Positions 47,620 to 60,788 of a DNA stretch of 64,000 bases are shown here, piece after piece. A program made the position numbers and the translations under genes. The stretch's first letter is position 1. Each line of letters starts with the position of its first letter. The notes beneath the pieces were generated by a model. The model ran no database searches. It saw only the letters and a list, made by a program, of their open reading frames with translations, and was not told where the DNA came from. Source of the stretch: Hippophae tibetana (taxonomy: Eukaryota; Streptophyta; Magnoliopsida; Rosales; Elaeagnaceae); NCBI GenBank assembly GCA_037013495.1, contig CM072805.1, positions 13,922,601 through 13,986,600 of the forward strand, read 5' to 3'.

Positions 47620-47903
47620 ATATTTTAAAAGATTCTCATAACCTAGAAAACAAAGACTCCAAGAAGTCAATAAGAGAAGGAGCTTACATTCATCAAACCA
47701 ATAAGTTATTAGTTGGCAATGGTGCTTATAGTAATAATTTCAAAATTAGTAGAGCATATATGATTTTTTTTTCATTTTCTTACATTCACTGCACATTTTA
47801 TTGCCTCGAAAAAGTTGCTTCTTTCCTCAATTTTTCTATCTAATGGGACCATCTTTATGAGTTTGAACATATGGCTATAACAAGAAAGGTTATGATTCCT
47901 TGA
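47620..47903. other. Spacer with no gene seen
   Basis: No feature recognised. It has no purine tract before 47904, which supports the next LTR being the outer 5' LTR of the array. Confidence 0.4.
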
Positions 47904-49340
47904 TGTAAGGTTTATGAGTGCTGAAGATATTCGTGAATAAGACGTTTAAATACATATTAGTTCTTGGGTACGTTTTTCAAGATCACTATTAAAGCCGAAG
48001 AAACTACCAAGCTTCAAATGAACATATTTTATGTATAATTATGTTTTTATACATGTAAGATTTTATATTAGATAAATAGGAACATTTAGTATATAGGTTA
48101 CTCGATCGATCTAGTAATGTCTAGATCAATCGACGAGATAAATCAACCGAGTATAGATCTACTAAGATCTAAGTCCCGTCGAGTTGATTTCAAAATTAGG
48201 GTAGATTGATTGAAGTTTTGTATACGATGTATCAAGGGACTAGATTGATCGAGAATCAATCGTATTCGATATACATGGTCTCAAATTTTTATTAATTGTT
48301 GCTTGGATCGATCGAAAATGGTTTTGATCGATCGAGCAACAAAGACTTTAACTTTAACCTAATTGTTTACTTGAGCTAAATATTCCATTTACCATATTGT
48401 CTTTGTTATTTATTGATGTATGAATTATTTAATGGATAGAATTGTAATTGGACTTTAATCTAGTATTAAGACTTCAATCTTTCTTATATAAATAAGCTAA
48501 TGCTCCATATTTTAATCAACCACATTCATTATAATTTTCTAATTGTTTTTGTTATCTCTCTCTTCAAACATTTTGCAAAAATAAGATCGTATTTTTTTAT
48601 GCTTATTTCTTTAATAATTTGTCAAACATTGGTAGTTATATTTGATCAATTAATAAGTGTATTTAATTTATGATATTTTGATTAAATGTTTATATAGCTT
48701 CTTCTTTATTATTTTCTTGAATGCTTGGATCAAACAATTATGTGTGTAATATCATAATTATTTGATTTGATTATTTGACTTTAAAGAATGCATATTTATT
48801 ATACCTGTACATAATCTACTTGTTCTAGGGCTGCTAGATGATTTAAAATTAATTGATATATTCTTGAATCTTCTAGTTAGGGTCATTAATTATTGATTAT
48901 TCTCTAGGATAAACTTTGCACTTTTGTTTTGTACTAAAAATTTAAGGTACTAGTTGAACGAGTTCGATTGCTCATATGACTCGACTTTATCAAAATTTTG
49001 GTCTAGATCCAAATATCATTCTTATAGAGACTATGAAGAAAAGTAGTGGCTCATAGGTAGATTACTTAGGTGCATTATCTTGGAAGGTAGTTTTAGAGTT
49101 GGCATTGTAATCTAACCTTACTTTCATAATGGATAGTTTGGTGGTCTGGTACCTTTCCTCTTAGGTTATTATTGTGACCTAGGTTGTTTCCACCTAAAAT
49201 ATTGTGTGAAAAGTTTTATTTATTTTCGTATTATATTATTTATACATGACTACATTTATGGAAATTTATGATATTTTAATTTGACATAATTTGATTAATT
49301 ACATATTCATACCTCTAATTAATTAAATTTGTAACTAAAT
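47904..49340 (+). repeat. Array LTR 1
   Basis: Starts TGTAAGGTTTATGAGTG. The end is set just before a degenerate primer site (TTGGTACTAAAG, 49350) and is accurate to about 20 bp. 48100-48345 has many GATCGA/TCGATC words. TATA-like TATATAAATAAGC near 48486. Confidence 0.8.
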
Positions 49341-52149
49341 TTTTTTAATTGGTACTAAAGTTGGTCACTATATATAATTAATGTTTTCCAAGAACCATGC
49401 TATGGATCAGAATCCAAAGAACTCAAACCTATGATTTCCAAAGGTAAGAAAACTAAACCCATTAGACCTAAATATTTTGAATTTAATGGGATTGATTATA
49501 TTATAGCTAAGTGTGCTAAAAATAGAAGAGCATTGGAAGGACTTTCAATGCTATCCTTAGTGACTCAGAAAGTAATTGTGACAATCCTAATGACTTAGAA
49601 AATTGTGGCACTAACTACCTAATATTTACTGTAAAGAATAGTGAACATTCTTGTAAGTTTGACCTTAATTCAGATAATGAGGAAAGTGATGCTGAATTCT
49701 TATTCAATAAATTTAATACAATTAACCCTGGTGAATTGTTTATTGATTTAGTTAGCAGCAAGAAACAAAATGATAGGTTACTAGTAGAAGTAACCAAATA
49801 AAATGATAAAATTAATCCTATGAAAGTAATTCATCAATCATAGAAAAAGAAAACATTGAGCTATCTGAATGTATCAATGTTTTTCATTCAAGTATTACAG
49901 ATTTTAAATAGGAAAACAAGAATCTAGTGCAGAAACTTAGAGAATCAATGCATTCCATAAAAAGGTTAACCATTGGAGCTAAAAGGCTAAACAAAGTTCT
50001 TGACTATGAAAAACATGTTGTAGACAAGAGAGGGATAGGTAGTGTAGATGAGCACTCTACGCCATCATCTTCAAAAACAACTCAATTTATAACACCTTTT
50101 AACCCTTCTTCTTTATGTAATACACATGGCCTTCATTTAAGGATGCAAGCTCCATACCTTCAACATTGAAAACCACATTTGTAAAGCCTTATAACTCTAC
50201 TCCTACAGTTACCTATTATGCACAAAGAACCATTGCACATATGGTTGAAAATATTGTTAACTTTGTGTCTATATGTCATCATTGTGGTAGGAAATGTTAC
50301 ATTAGGCCCAAGTCTATATTTAGGATAAATTCTCATAAATTTAATAATAAATTCCTCACTTCTAGTTATAGGATTCATAATTATCATCCATCTATGAATA
50401 TTTTGTCAAATAATTATACTATAAAGGATGAACTTGTTAGTTCAAAGAGGCAAGTGAAATTCTACACATTTAACTCTAGAACTAATTATCGTCATCCTAC
50501 TATACATGTTACATCTTCAATTGGGATGAATGTGAAACCCAAATGTAAGTCCAAGAAAATGCCTATGACAACTAAGGAAGTTGATTTCCAACCCAAAGAT
50601 TTAAGGAAACCAAAATTCAAGAAAATTTGGGTTAGAAAATATTATTTCTCTTTAGTCACCTAGGTACCTTTATTGAGTGCTTAATTAACCCCAGGTGAGC
50701 ATCTTTAGTTTGTTTGTCTATTCCTTTTTATTTTTATATGATTTGTTTAGTTTTAATAAAAAATAAAAAAGGAAGCGGACCTATTTTAACAATGACATGA
50801 AATTGACATACTTTATTTCATACTACCTCATTGTTTTGGTTACTTTACACCATGCAAAAGGTATTTTGACATGTCTATTTACATACTTTTTCATAGGTGT
50901 TGATCGATGTTGATAAGACCCACAAACACACTCCTTAAACACATATGTATATCATGCTTGAAGTTTATGATTAATTCTAGTAATATTCTAGGACATGAGC
51001 TAATCTTGAATGAAAAACTATGTTTGAGCTTTGGCTTTCACTTTCTAAAAATTTTCTGTAGATAAACCCATAGTTTTGAGAAGGCTACCTAGTGTGATGT
51101 GTGAATCTATCATAGTGAGCAGAAAGGCCTACCTCACAATTAGTGTGAAAGTCATCATACTAGGTTTCTGACTTGTGCATAATTCCTTTAAAAAATAGAA
51201 AAAACTTAGCATGCACTAAAAAATATATTCCAAAGTTCATTATACAAAAAATAAATAAATAACCAATCCTTATATGTATAAAAAAGGGAGTAAAAATATT
51301 TTAAAATCCCTCTTGGAAGATATTTCTTATTTTTTGAAATTGAGGATTCCATTGTAGTTTTTAAATGATGGGTGATACTCTTTCCATTGAATCTTCCATG
51401 ATTGTTCATAAAAAACTTAAATGACATACTTTTGAAGTTCAAACATGTATCTTATTTTGGTGATTGTTGATATGTCACTATATGTGTCTATGTGTCTAGT
51501 CAAAATACTTATGCCTTCAATGGACAGTCAAATTTTGAACAAGATTAATTTCTCCAATGAGTTTTACTATTCTAGTTATGTTTAAAAAAGTCTACTACCC
51601 TCAATTCAATAATTTATATGTCTCATTTGTTATAAATTCTTATTTTACTTTAATTTATTTTGGTGAGTCTTAAAATTTATGAGGAGTTCATTCATTGCAT
51701 ACATTACATTTATGATCATATTGAATTTAAGCTTCAAATTTAAATTATCTTCATATATGACAAAATAAGGGAGATTGGTTATTAATGGGAGATATTTCAC
51801 TTAAGGAAAGAACACGTTTTTTAAAGTGTTCTATTTATTAATTTATATGACACATAGGGAAAGTAATTTTAATATTTAAATGATATTTATTATTGCTCAC
51901 CATTTATGTTTATTTCTTCACTTTACTATTACTATATACGTTTAACTAATGAGCAATGAGTCTTTCATGAAAATATGTATGCATATTTGTCTATATGTTT
52001 TTCAGTGTACATATGAGTTGTCAAGATTCAAGTGAAAATAGGTTCACTAGATTATAGCATAGCACCACCATGTTAAAATTTAATGTTTCCTATGAGTATC
52101 ATGTAGCAAGAGAGAGGTTTTGTCACATGAATATGCCAAAGAGGGGGAT
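49341..52149 (+). mobile_element. Array internal region 1 (gag only)
   Basis: Gag-like pieces: EFLFNKFNTI near 49700, LRESMHSIKRLTIGAKRLNK and DKRGIGSVDEHSTPSSSKTT (49927-50090), a zinc-knuckle remnant CHHCGRKCYIRP (50274) and KPKFKKIWVRK (50612). The order matches the C-terminal part of SIRE-type gag. From 50660 to 52135 there is no coding match. It ends in the purine tract CCAAAGAGGGGGAT at 52136-52149. Confidence 0.8.
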
Positions 52150-53510
52150 TGTAAGATTTATGAGTGTTAGTGATCTTCGTGAACAAAATGTTTAAATGTA
52201 ATTTAATTTCTAGGTGCTTTTTCAATATCACTATTTATACTATGAGATTTCATATTTGATACATGGAAACATTTAGTATATAGGTTACTTAATCAATCAA
52301 GTAATTTTTACATCGATCGAGGTGGTTGATCAATCTAGTATCTAAGTCCTCTCAGGTTGATTTTAAAATTGGAGTTGATCGATTGAATTTTTGGGTTCAA
52401 CCAATTGAGGGACTGAATCAATTGAGAATCGATCGTATTTGATCTACTTGGTCTCAATTTTTTTATTTATCATTTTCTGGATTGATCAAAAAGGATTTCA
52501 ATCAATTGACCTCATTTGTTCGATCAATCGAGCTTGGTCTTGATCGATCGAGAGGTGAGGGCTTTAACTCTATACTCAAGCTAAATATTCCAATTACCAT
52601 ATTGTGTCTATTACTTACTATTCTATGAATTGTTTAATGGACAGAATTGTTATTGGACTTTAACTTAGAATCAAGGCTTAAATCTTTCCCATATAAAAAC
52701 TTAATGCTCCATATTTTATTCAACCACATTCATTATAATATTCTTATTTTTGTTTCTCTCTATCTCTCAAAATGTTTTGCAAAAATAAGAACATATTTTT
52801 TTAGGCTTCTTTCTTTAATTAATCAATCAAAAATTGGTGGTCGTATTTGATTGATTAATAAGCCTATTTAATTTATGATATTTTGATTATATATTCATAT
52901 AACGTCTTCTTTATTTTGTTCTTGAATTCTTTGATCAAATAATTGTGTACATAATATCATAAGTATTTAACTTTAAATAAGCTATGTTTATTAAATATGT
53001 ACTTAATCTACTTATTTTAGGGTTGCTAGATGATTTAAAATTAATTGATATATTCTTTAATATGCTAGTTAGAGTTATTTCTTATTGAATATGCTCAATG
53101 ATACACTATGCACTTGTGTTATTATGCTAAAATTTCTGGTACCTTTTGAACTGACCCAATTACTTGTGTGACTCAAGTTCATCAAAACGTTGGTCTAGAT
53201 CTAAACACCTTTCTTGTGAAGACTTTGAAGGAAAGTAGTGGCTTGTAAGTAGATTACTTGGGAATATTATCTTGGAGGTTAGTTTAAATCCTAGCCTTGT
53301 AACTAAACCTTATTTTCATAGTAGATAGTTAGGTGGTCTGGTTGTTTTCTTCTTAGGTCATTGGTGTGGCCTAGGTTTTCTTCACCTAAAATATCATGTG
53401 TCAAGTTTTATTTATTTTTGTATTATATTATTTACACATGAATGCATTTCTAGCTATTTGTGAAATTTTTATTTGGCATAATTATAAGATCTTTAATTTA
53501 AAAAATTTAA
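52150..53510 (+). repeat. Array LTR 2 (shared)
   Basis: Starts TGTAAGATTTATGAGTG directly after the purine tract. It serves as 3' LTR for unit 1 and 5' LTR for unit 2. The right end is approximate. 52300-52550 holds the GATCGATCGA-rich patch. Confidence 0.8.
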
Positions 53511-56219
53511 TTAGTACTAGAAAAGGTCACTAGATATACTAAGTTATTACCTAAGACCTTGTTATGGATCAGAATCCAAGAGAACTCAAACCTATGACTT
53601 CTGAAGGTAAGAAAACTAAATCCATTGGACCTAAATACTTTGAATGTAATGGGAAGGGCTTTCAATGTTGTCCTTAGCAACTTAGAAAGTCATAACGATA
53701 ATCTGTATTACTTAAAATATTGTGGCACCAACTACCCAACATTTACTACCAAGATTGGTGGACAATCTAGTAAGTCTCACTTTGATTTAGACAATGAAGA
53801 TAGTGATGCTGAATTCCTACTCAATAAATTTAATGCAAATAGTACTGATTAATTATTTATTGATTTAATTAGCAATAAGAAACAAAATGATAGGTTACTA
53901 GTATAAGTAACCAAATTAAATGATAAACTTAAATTCTATCAAATTAATTCCTCAATCTTAGAAAAATAAAAAATTGAGCTATCAGAATAGGCTAATACCT
54001 TGAATTCAAGTCTTACAAATCCTAAAAAGGAAAACAAGAATCTAGTGCAATAACATGGAAAATCAAAGGAAGCCACAAAGAGGTTGAAAATTGGAGATGA
54101 AAGGCTAAATAAAGTTCTTCACAAAATAAAAAATGTTTGGGACAAGAGAGGGCTAGGTTATATAGATGAGTACTCTATGCCATCATCTTCAAAAATAACT
54201 CAGTTTGTAACATCATCTAAGCCTTCTTCTCTATGTAATACACATGGCCTTGGTTTATGGATGAAAGCTCTACACCTTCATTATCAAAAATAAAATTTGT
54301 AAGACCTTATAAATCTACTCCCATAGTTACCTATTATACACAAAGAACCATTGCAACTATGGTAGAAAATAGTGTTAAGTTTGTGCATGTATGTCATCAA
54401 TATGGTAATAAAGGTCACATTAGTCTAAAGCATAGATTTTTGATCAATTCTCATAAATTTTATAATTTTTTCTATGCTTCTTATCATAGGACTCATAATT
54501 ATTATCCATCTATCTAATAATGGTACTATAAAGCATGAAGTTGTTTGTTCAAAGAGGCAACTGAAATTCAACACATTTAATTCTAAGACTAATTATTATC
54601 ATCCTACCATGTATGTTGAATCTTCATTTTGGATGAATGTGAAATCCAAAGGTAATTCCAAGAAAATGACTATGACAACTAAGGTAGTTTCCTTTCAACC
54701 CAAAGATATAAATTAACCAAAGTTCAAGAAAGTTTGGGTTACAAAAGATTGTGTCTTTTTTATCACTTGATTGTCATTTAATGTTCATCAAGGTACCATT
54801 GTTTGAGAACTTAATTAATCCTAGGTGAGTATATTTAGTTTTTTTTCTATTTTTTTTATTTTTATTGATGTTTTTTTTGTTTTAATAAAAAAAATAAAAA
54901 ATTTACATATTTTTTTCACACTATCTCATTTTTTGGTTGACTTTATATTGTGAAAATGGGTATTTTGACATGTGCATTTACATACTTTTTCATATGTGGT
55001 GACCAATGTTGACAAGAACTTACTCATACACTCCCTAAACACATATGTATATCATACTTGAAGTTTATAATTGCTTCTGGTAAGATTATAGAACTTGAGC
55101 TTTATGTTTCACTTTCTAAAATTTTACTTTTGAGAAATACCTAATTTTAAGAGAGCTACCTACTGTAAAGTGTGAAGCTAACTTAGTTTGTTGAGAGGGC
55201 TACCTCACCACTAATATGAAAGTCATCATACTAGGTTTCTAGCTCAGGCACAATTCCTTAAAACCAAAAATGAAAAGGAAAATAAAAAAAAGCTTAACAT
55301 GCACAAAAAAGAAGATTCCAAAGGTGATTATAGATAAAGAAAATGAATAAATAAATAACCAATCTCTATATTTAAAAAAAAAGTTTGTAAAAAATTTTTA
55401 AGATCTCTCTTAGAAGATATTTTTTATTTTGTGAAATTGAGGATTCAATTGTAGTTTTCAATGATGGGTGATACTTCTTCCTTTGAATATTCCATAATTG
55501 ATCATGAATAAATTAAATGACATGATTTTCAAGTTCAAACATGTTTCTTATTTTGGTAATTGTCAATATGTCACTATATATGTTACTATGTCTGTGTGTT
55601 TTATCAAAATACTTGTGGCTTCAATGGATAGTCAACTTTTGTACAATACTACAAATGAATGTTTCTCTCCTTGTTATTCTTACATAAGTCTACTAACCTC
55701 AATTCAAAAAAATTTATATATCTCAACTGTTATAAATTCTTATTTTACTATAATTTATTTTGGGGAGTTATAGTACTTAGGGAGAGTTCATTCATTGAAT
55801 AGATTGCATTCATGATTATATTAAATTTAAGCTTCAAAGTTAAATTATATTTTCATATGATAAAATGAGAGAGAATGTGTTTTTTTAATGGGATAGATTG
55901 CAATTAAGGGAAAACACATTGTTTTAGGTGTTATATTTATTAATTGATATGACACATGAGGGAAGTAATTTTAATATTTAAATGCTATCTATTATTACTC
56001 ACCACTCATGTTTATTTATTTGCTTTACTATAACTATATAAATCAAACTAATGAATAATGAGTCTTTCAGAATATGGTGTATGCATATTGGTGTATTTGA
56101 TTTTCATTGTACATATAAGCTGTCAATATTCAATCAAAAATTATTTCACTAGATCATAGCATAGCACCAGTATGTAAAAATTTATTTTTCCTATGAGTTT
56201 CATGTCACGAAAGAGAGAT
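53511..56219 (+). mobile_element. Array internal region 2 (gag only)
   Basis: Same parts as region 1: DNEDSDAEFLLNKFNANS (53790), KRLKIGDERLNKVLH (54078), DKRGLGYIDEYSMPSSSK (54140) and a knuckle remnant near 54395 (CHQYGNKGHISLKH). The non-coding 3' part is also homologous, ending near 56219 before LTR 3. The two internals are clearly diverged from each other by eye. Confidence 0.8.
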
Positions 56220-57256
56220 TGTAAGATTTAGGAGTGTTTGTAATATTCGTGTACAAAATGTTTAAATGTAATTTAGATTCTCAGTGCCTTTTTCAAGTTG
56301 AAGAAACTATCATGTTTTAATTGAACATATTTCATGTATACTTATATTCTTATGCATGTTAGATTTTATATTAGACACATAGAACATTTATTATATAAGT
56401 TAATTGATCAATTGAGTAATTTTTGAGTCAATCGAGTATCGATCTACTTCAATCGAAGTCCTCTTGGGTTGGTTTTAAAATTAGGGTTTTTCGATTGAAG
56501 TTTTGCATTCGATCGATCGAGGGACAAGATTGATAGAGAATAGATCATATTTGATCTACATAGTCTTGACTTTTTATTATCCGTTGCATGTATTGATCAA
56601 AAATGGTTTTGATCGATCAACCTTATTGGTTTGATCAATCGAGGTTGGTTTGCATCGATGTGACGGTGAGGGCTTCAACTTTGACATAATGTTTTACTGA
56701 AGCCAAAGATTCCAATTACCATATTTTCTCTATTATTTATTGCTCTATGAATTGTATAATGGAAATAAGTGTAATTAGACTTTAACCTAGCATTAGGGCT
56801 TTAATTTTCCTATATAAATAATTTAATGCTTCGTATTTTAATCAACCACATTCATTATAATTTTCTAATTGTTTTTGTGCTCTTTCACTCTAAATATTTG
56901 GCAAAATCAAGATCATATTTGTTTAGGCTTATTTCTTTAATAATTTATCAAACATTGGTGGTTATATTTGATTAATTAATAAGCCTATTAAATTCATGAT
57001 ATTTTGATTATACATTCATTTAGCTTTTTCTTTATTATTTTCTTGAATGCTTGAAACAAAAAATTATGTGTACAATATCGTAATTATTTGATTTGATTAT
57101 TTAACTTTAAATAATGTATATTTATTAAATAGGTAAATAATTTTCTTGTTCTAGGGTTGCTAGATACTTTAAAATTAATTGATATATTCTTGAATCTTCT
57201 TGTTAGGGTCATTCATTATTAAATTTGCTCTAGGATATACTTTGCACTTTTGTTAT
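56220..57256 (+). repeat. Array LTR 3 (cut by insertion)
   Basis: Starts TGTAAGATTTAGGAGTG and follows LTR 1 closely, stopping at the position equivalent to about 48928, where a gypsy LTR begins. The missing right part is not seen in the window. Confidence 0.8.
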
Positions 57257-58515
57257 TGATGAGTGCAAGATCGGCATTACCAATACCGATCTTGCGAAAT
57301 ACTTTGTGGTTTATAATTTGTAAAACTTTCACAAGTGCACGAATTATTTTAGTGAAAATGATAAATATACTCTCAAGGTCGATTTAAGGAAGGAATATAT
57401 GTGATTTTTAATTTATTATTCAAACTTTTAAAAATAAAAATGAATCCTAAACATTATATCACGATATTTAGGTTTTTGTGTTCTAATATAATGATATAAT
57501 ATAAATAAACATAGATATAGATTCAATAAACAATAATGCAAATATTTATAATTTATAACACTAGTAGGTTAGATATTTTTTGTTAATTAAACAAATCAAT
57601 TAACACCTATGGGTAGGGTCTATAACTAATTTTGTTAATTAAATTGATTCCTTTTTTCTAAGAGATTTAAAATGAACAATTTAAATACCACCTTTGGTGG
57701 CGTTAGATATTTTAAACTTTATTCAAGGTGTCTAAATTAACCTAAAAATTTAATTATCTGAGTACTAACTTTCAATTTTTAAAACCATTACTGAAAATAT
57801 GTTGTCAATATATTTTCAAATATTAGGTTTTATAAAAAAAAAATCAAATAGAGCTTCACTCTAACTACTGGGCGATTGAATCAACAAATAAAAGAGCACT
57901 ACTCTAAATCAAACCAAATAATTAAACCTTATAATCTAATTTTCAAATTTAAGAATAAAACATAAAAAGACAATTGTAAAGAATCCATTAAAATTATACC
58001 TTAATAGAATCCTTACAACAATTTGATGCTAATTTTGTTGCTGGAAAACCTCCAAACGGATTTGTATCTCTACTTATTGAATCAAAAACTAAAAATTTAT
58101 AAAAACATAACTAGTTCTTCTCAAAGAGAGAATAACTTAAAAACTAAAAACTAAAAAAAATGAAAACTTTCTAGTGAGAGAAAGTGCTTAGAAAATTGTG
58201 TGTTTAACAATGGGGGAAGAAGGTCCTTTTATAGGTGAAGAAAAGGCCAAAAAAAGGGGGGGAAATATTTCAAAATTTTAATCTACAAGCATTTCGATAG
58301 GTTGCCATGTATATGGGGCGCAAAAATCTCTACAGATGGACGATTGGAGTGGTAGACGGGTGGTTGGCATGCACGGGACACGGTGAGGAGTATGTTGGTG
58401 CCTGAGAGGAACGACACGGGTGTGTGCTAGAGCATGCACGGAATGGTACAACCTTGCGCTAGCGTGTGTTACAAATATTTTGTCCCCCACTTTTACACGC
58501 GTGGGAGACACACAA

Positions 58516-58900
58516 AACCAGCTGGAAAGTGCGTTGGTTTTGTGTTTTCATTTTTTCAAATCTCATACTACGTGTCGACATCTAATTTGTTGAAAGAAAT
58601 AACGAGACATGTGGCAGCTTCGTATTCGGTGGAATGGGAGGGTACATGAAGATTACATGGACTGCATCGCATGAGAAACTTACAAAATCAGTAGACACAT
58701 GGGTGATGCAGAACCAACTGGAAAGTGTACACCGTTTGTGCGTTTTCATTTTACAAAACTCATACCACGTGTCATCATCTGATTTACTAGAAGAATAATC
58801 GAGACACGTGGCATATTCTTATTCGGTGTAATAGGAGGGCGCACATAGTTTACATGGACCGTGTCACAAGGCAAATGTTTTACGAATAGACACGTGGGTC
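58516..58900 (-). promoter_or_regulatory. 196-bp tandem duplication with G-boxes in LTR U3
   Basis: Two units start at 58516 (AACCAGCTGGAAAGTG) and 58712 (AACCAACTGGAAAGTG). The second unit contains CACGTG at 58766-58771 and 58805-58810, and a third follows at 58891-58896. All are palindromic G-boxes, two in the GACACGTGG context recognised by bZIP factors. They lie about 530-660 bp upstream of the minus-strand TATA-like box. Binding is inferred only. Confidence 0.55.
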
Positions 58901-59385
58901 CCACCCTGCACGCTGACCTACACGGCTAGATGGGCCCTACTCTGCGCGCCGAGCAGTGTGCAACCAGGAAACCTTTCCAATCACCTATGTCGCATCTATA
59001 TTACACGCGCCTGATCCTCACTGTTGATTGTATGATCTAACAATGCGTGATGTGCGTTGAAATGGCGTGCATAGTCCTCCTTTCCTACGTAGAAAAACAA
59101 AGTTTATATAATTGCATTTTAGCCCTCAAATTTAATTCAAATTAACTTTAAAATTTTTGATATTTGCAATTCAACCCTCTTTTAATTTAATTTATATTTT
59201 CAATTTTTATTATTTGCAATTAAGACCTTTTTTCAATTTAAATTCTTTAATTTTCTTTAAAAATATATTCCTTAAAAAACTAACAATAAATATTAATTTA
59301 ATAAATTAAAATTAACTAAAAACATTAAGAACATAGCAATTATAATTAATAAATTGGACAAAATAATTGTAAAATGTATAGTTAT

Positions 59386-60781
59386 TGATGCTTATTTTCG
59401 CAAGTGTACGAATCGTTCAAGTAATAAAGTGTACAAAAAGTACGGATATCGAACCCACAAGGAATGGCGTTACTAAGTACCGAAATTGACTAACCCTAAT
59501 TTTATTTGAAAACCGAATTGTTGAAATTATTTTAAAAGCAAATTAACATAAAACTAAACGCAAATAACAAAATTTAATGTTGTTCACAAATGATTAAAAA
59601 TGCTAAGGCATTTGATTTCGCTAAATCAATTCAATCCGATTTCAAGTCATGTTATATGAGAATCAAAGCTAAAAGTAATGGTTGAAAAACCCAAACTTAT
59701 CTAATACTCTCTCTCAAGTTATATTAGAATTACTTATCTATGAAAACCAACTATATTTCTATGAAGATTTAATCACAAATAAGCACATTACGATTTATGG
59801 AATTTCTAGAATAACCACATACATCATGCATTAGGTGTCAAACTCACATTCAACATACGGTATTTATCACAAGAAGCATTTATTACACATCTCCTCTCGG
59901 TCTCAATATAATGCAACAAATCATCTAAATCTTGATCAGAAATTTAAAAGCATTAAGCATGGAAATAAATACTGAACTTGAAAACAATGAATTCATATAA
60001 CAATAACAAAAGAAATCAGATTTCCTTGATTTAACTACATCATAGCCTTAGCAAAAATGAATTAGTTCATAACGGAAATAAGAACAACCATATTCTCAAT
60101 TGAATCCATGAACAAACAACCTGAATAAAATGCAGAAAATAAAAGCTAAGGAGAAGAGATGAAAAACTCTTGAAGATGAAGACTTGGTAGCAACAATGGT
60201 GATGATCCTTCAAGCTTCTCCAACCTTTCTCTCCAAAATTTCCTTTTCTCCTCCAAAAATAACTTAGATCTGCTCTCTCTGCCGTCCCCCTCTTTCTCCA
60301 TCATATTGTATATATAGATCTAGGGTTTGGGGGGAAATTTTGGAACAAAACAACACAAAAAATGTGTTTACGAACGAAACTCGCCGGCGGTGACAATATT
60401 CTCGCCGCGGCGAGATTTCTGGAAAATAATTTTTTTAATTTTCCGATTTTGGCCGATGGCTAGATGCATTTGGCCGGCGGCGAGATGAATTTGCCAAAAT
60501 TTGTGCTCTCGGGAAGATTTTCGCCCAGCTTTTCGTAGGATTTTCGCCGGCGGCGGGATATCTAAATTTTGAAACTTTGTTTTCTTTTTATTTTCATTCA
60601 ATCCCGATCATTGTACTTTGAACCAAACTTCTCCAAAATCATGATTTTACCTGAAATTGCACTTTAAACACGAAATACCCGTGAAATGACATTTGTGAAT
60701 TAAATAATCAAATAAACACAATTTTCACACAAATATCAACATTTAAATCATAACCAAAATGCAATAATTTAGCTCTTATCA
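59386..60781 (-). repeat. Inner solo LTR, same family as 3047-4480
   Basis: 1,396 bp from TGATGCTTATTTTCGC to CTTATCA, with a perfect 5-bp target duplication GTTAT (59381-59385 and 60782-60786). It is inserted 7 bp from the end of the outer LTR. Its GC-rich minisatellite has about two units near 60410-60490 instead of four. Frames inside it are not genes. Confidence 0.9.
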
Positions 60782-60788
60782 GTTATCA

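Larger units (their letters stand above)
47904..57256 (+). mobile_element. Tandem array of a gag-only SIRE-like copia element
   Basis: Order: LTR, internal, LTR, internal, LTR in one orientation. Purine tracts precede the second and third LTRs but not the first. Both internal parts carry gag and no protease, integrase or reverse transcriptase, so the element depended on others to move. The third LTR is cut at 57256 by a gypsy LTR. Such arrays usually come from unequal recombination between LTRs. Both units are fossils with several breaks. Confidence 0.85.
57257..60788 (-). repeat. Outer gypsy 3' LTR, interrupted by an inner solo LTR
   Basis: Runs from TGATGAGTGC (57257) to TATAGTTAT, with its last two bases CA at 60787-60788. 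On the minus strand the purine tract TAAGTTTGGGGGTG (60802-60789) precedes TGATAACTATAC, marking a 3' LTR whose body lies to the right. Without the 1,396-bp insert and its duplicated target it is about 2.1 kb. TATA-like CCTATAAAAGG on the minus strand near 58226-58236. Confidence 0.78.
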
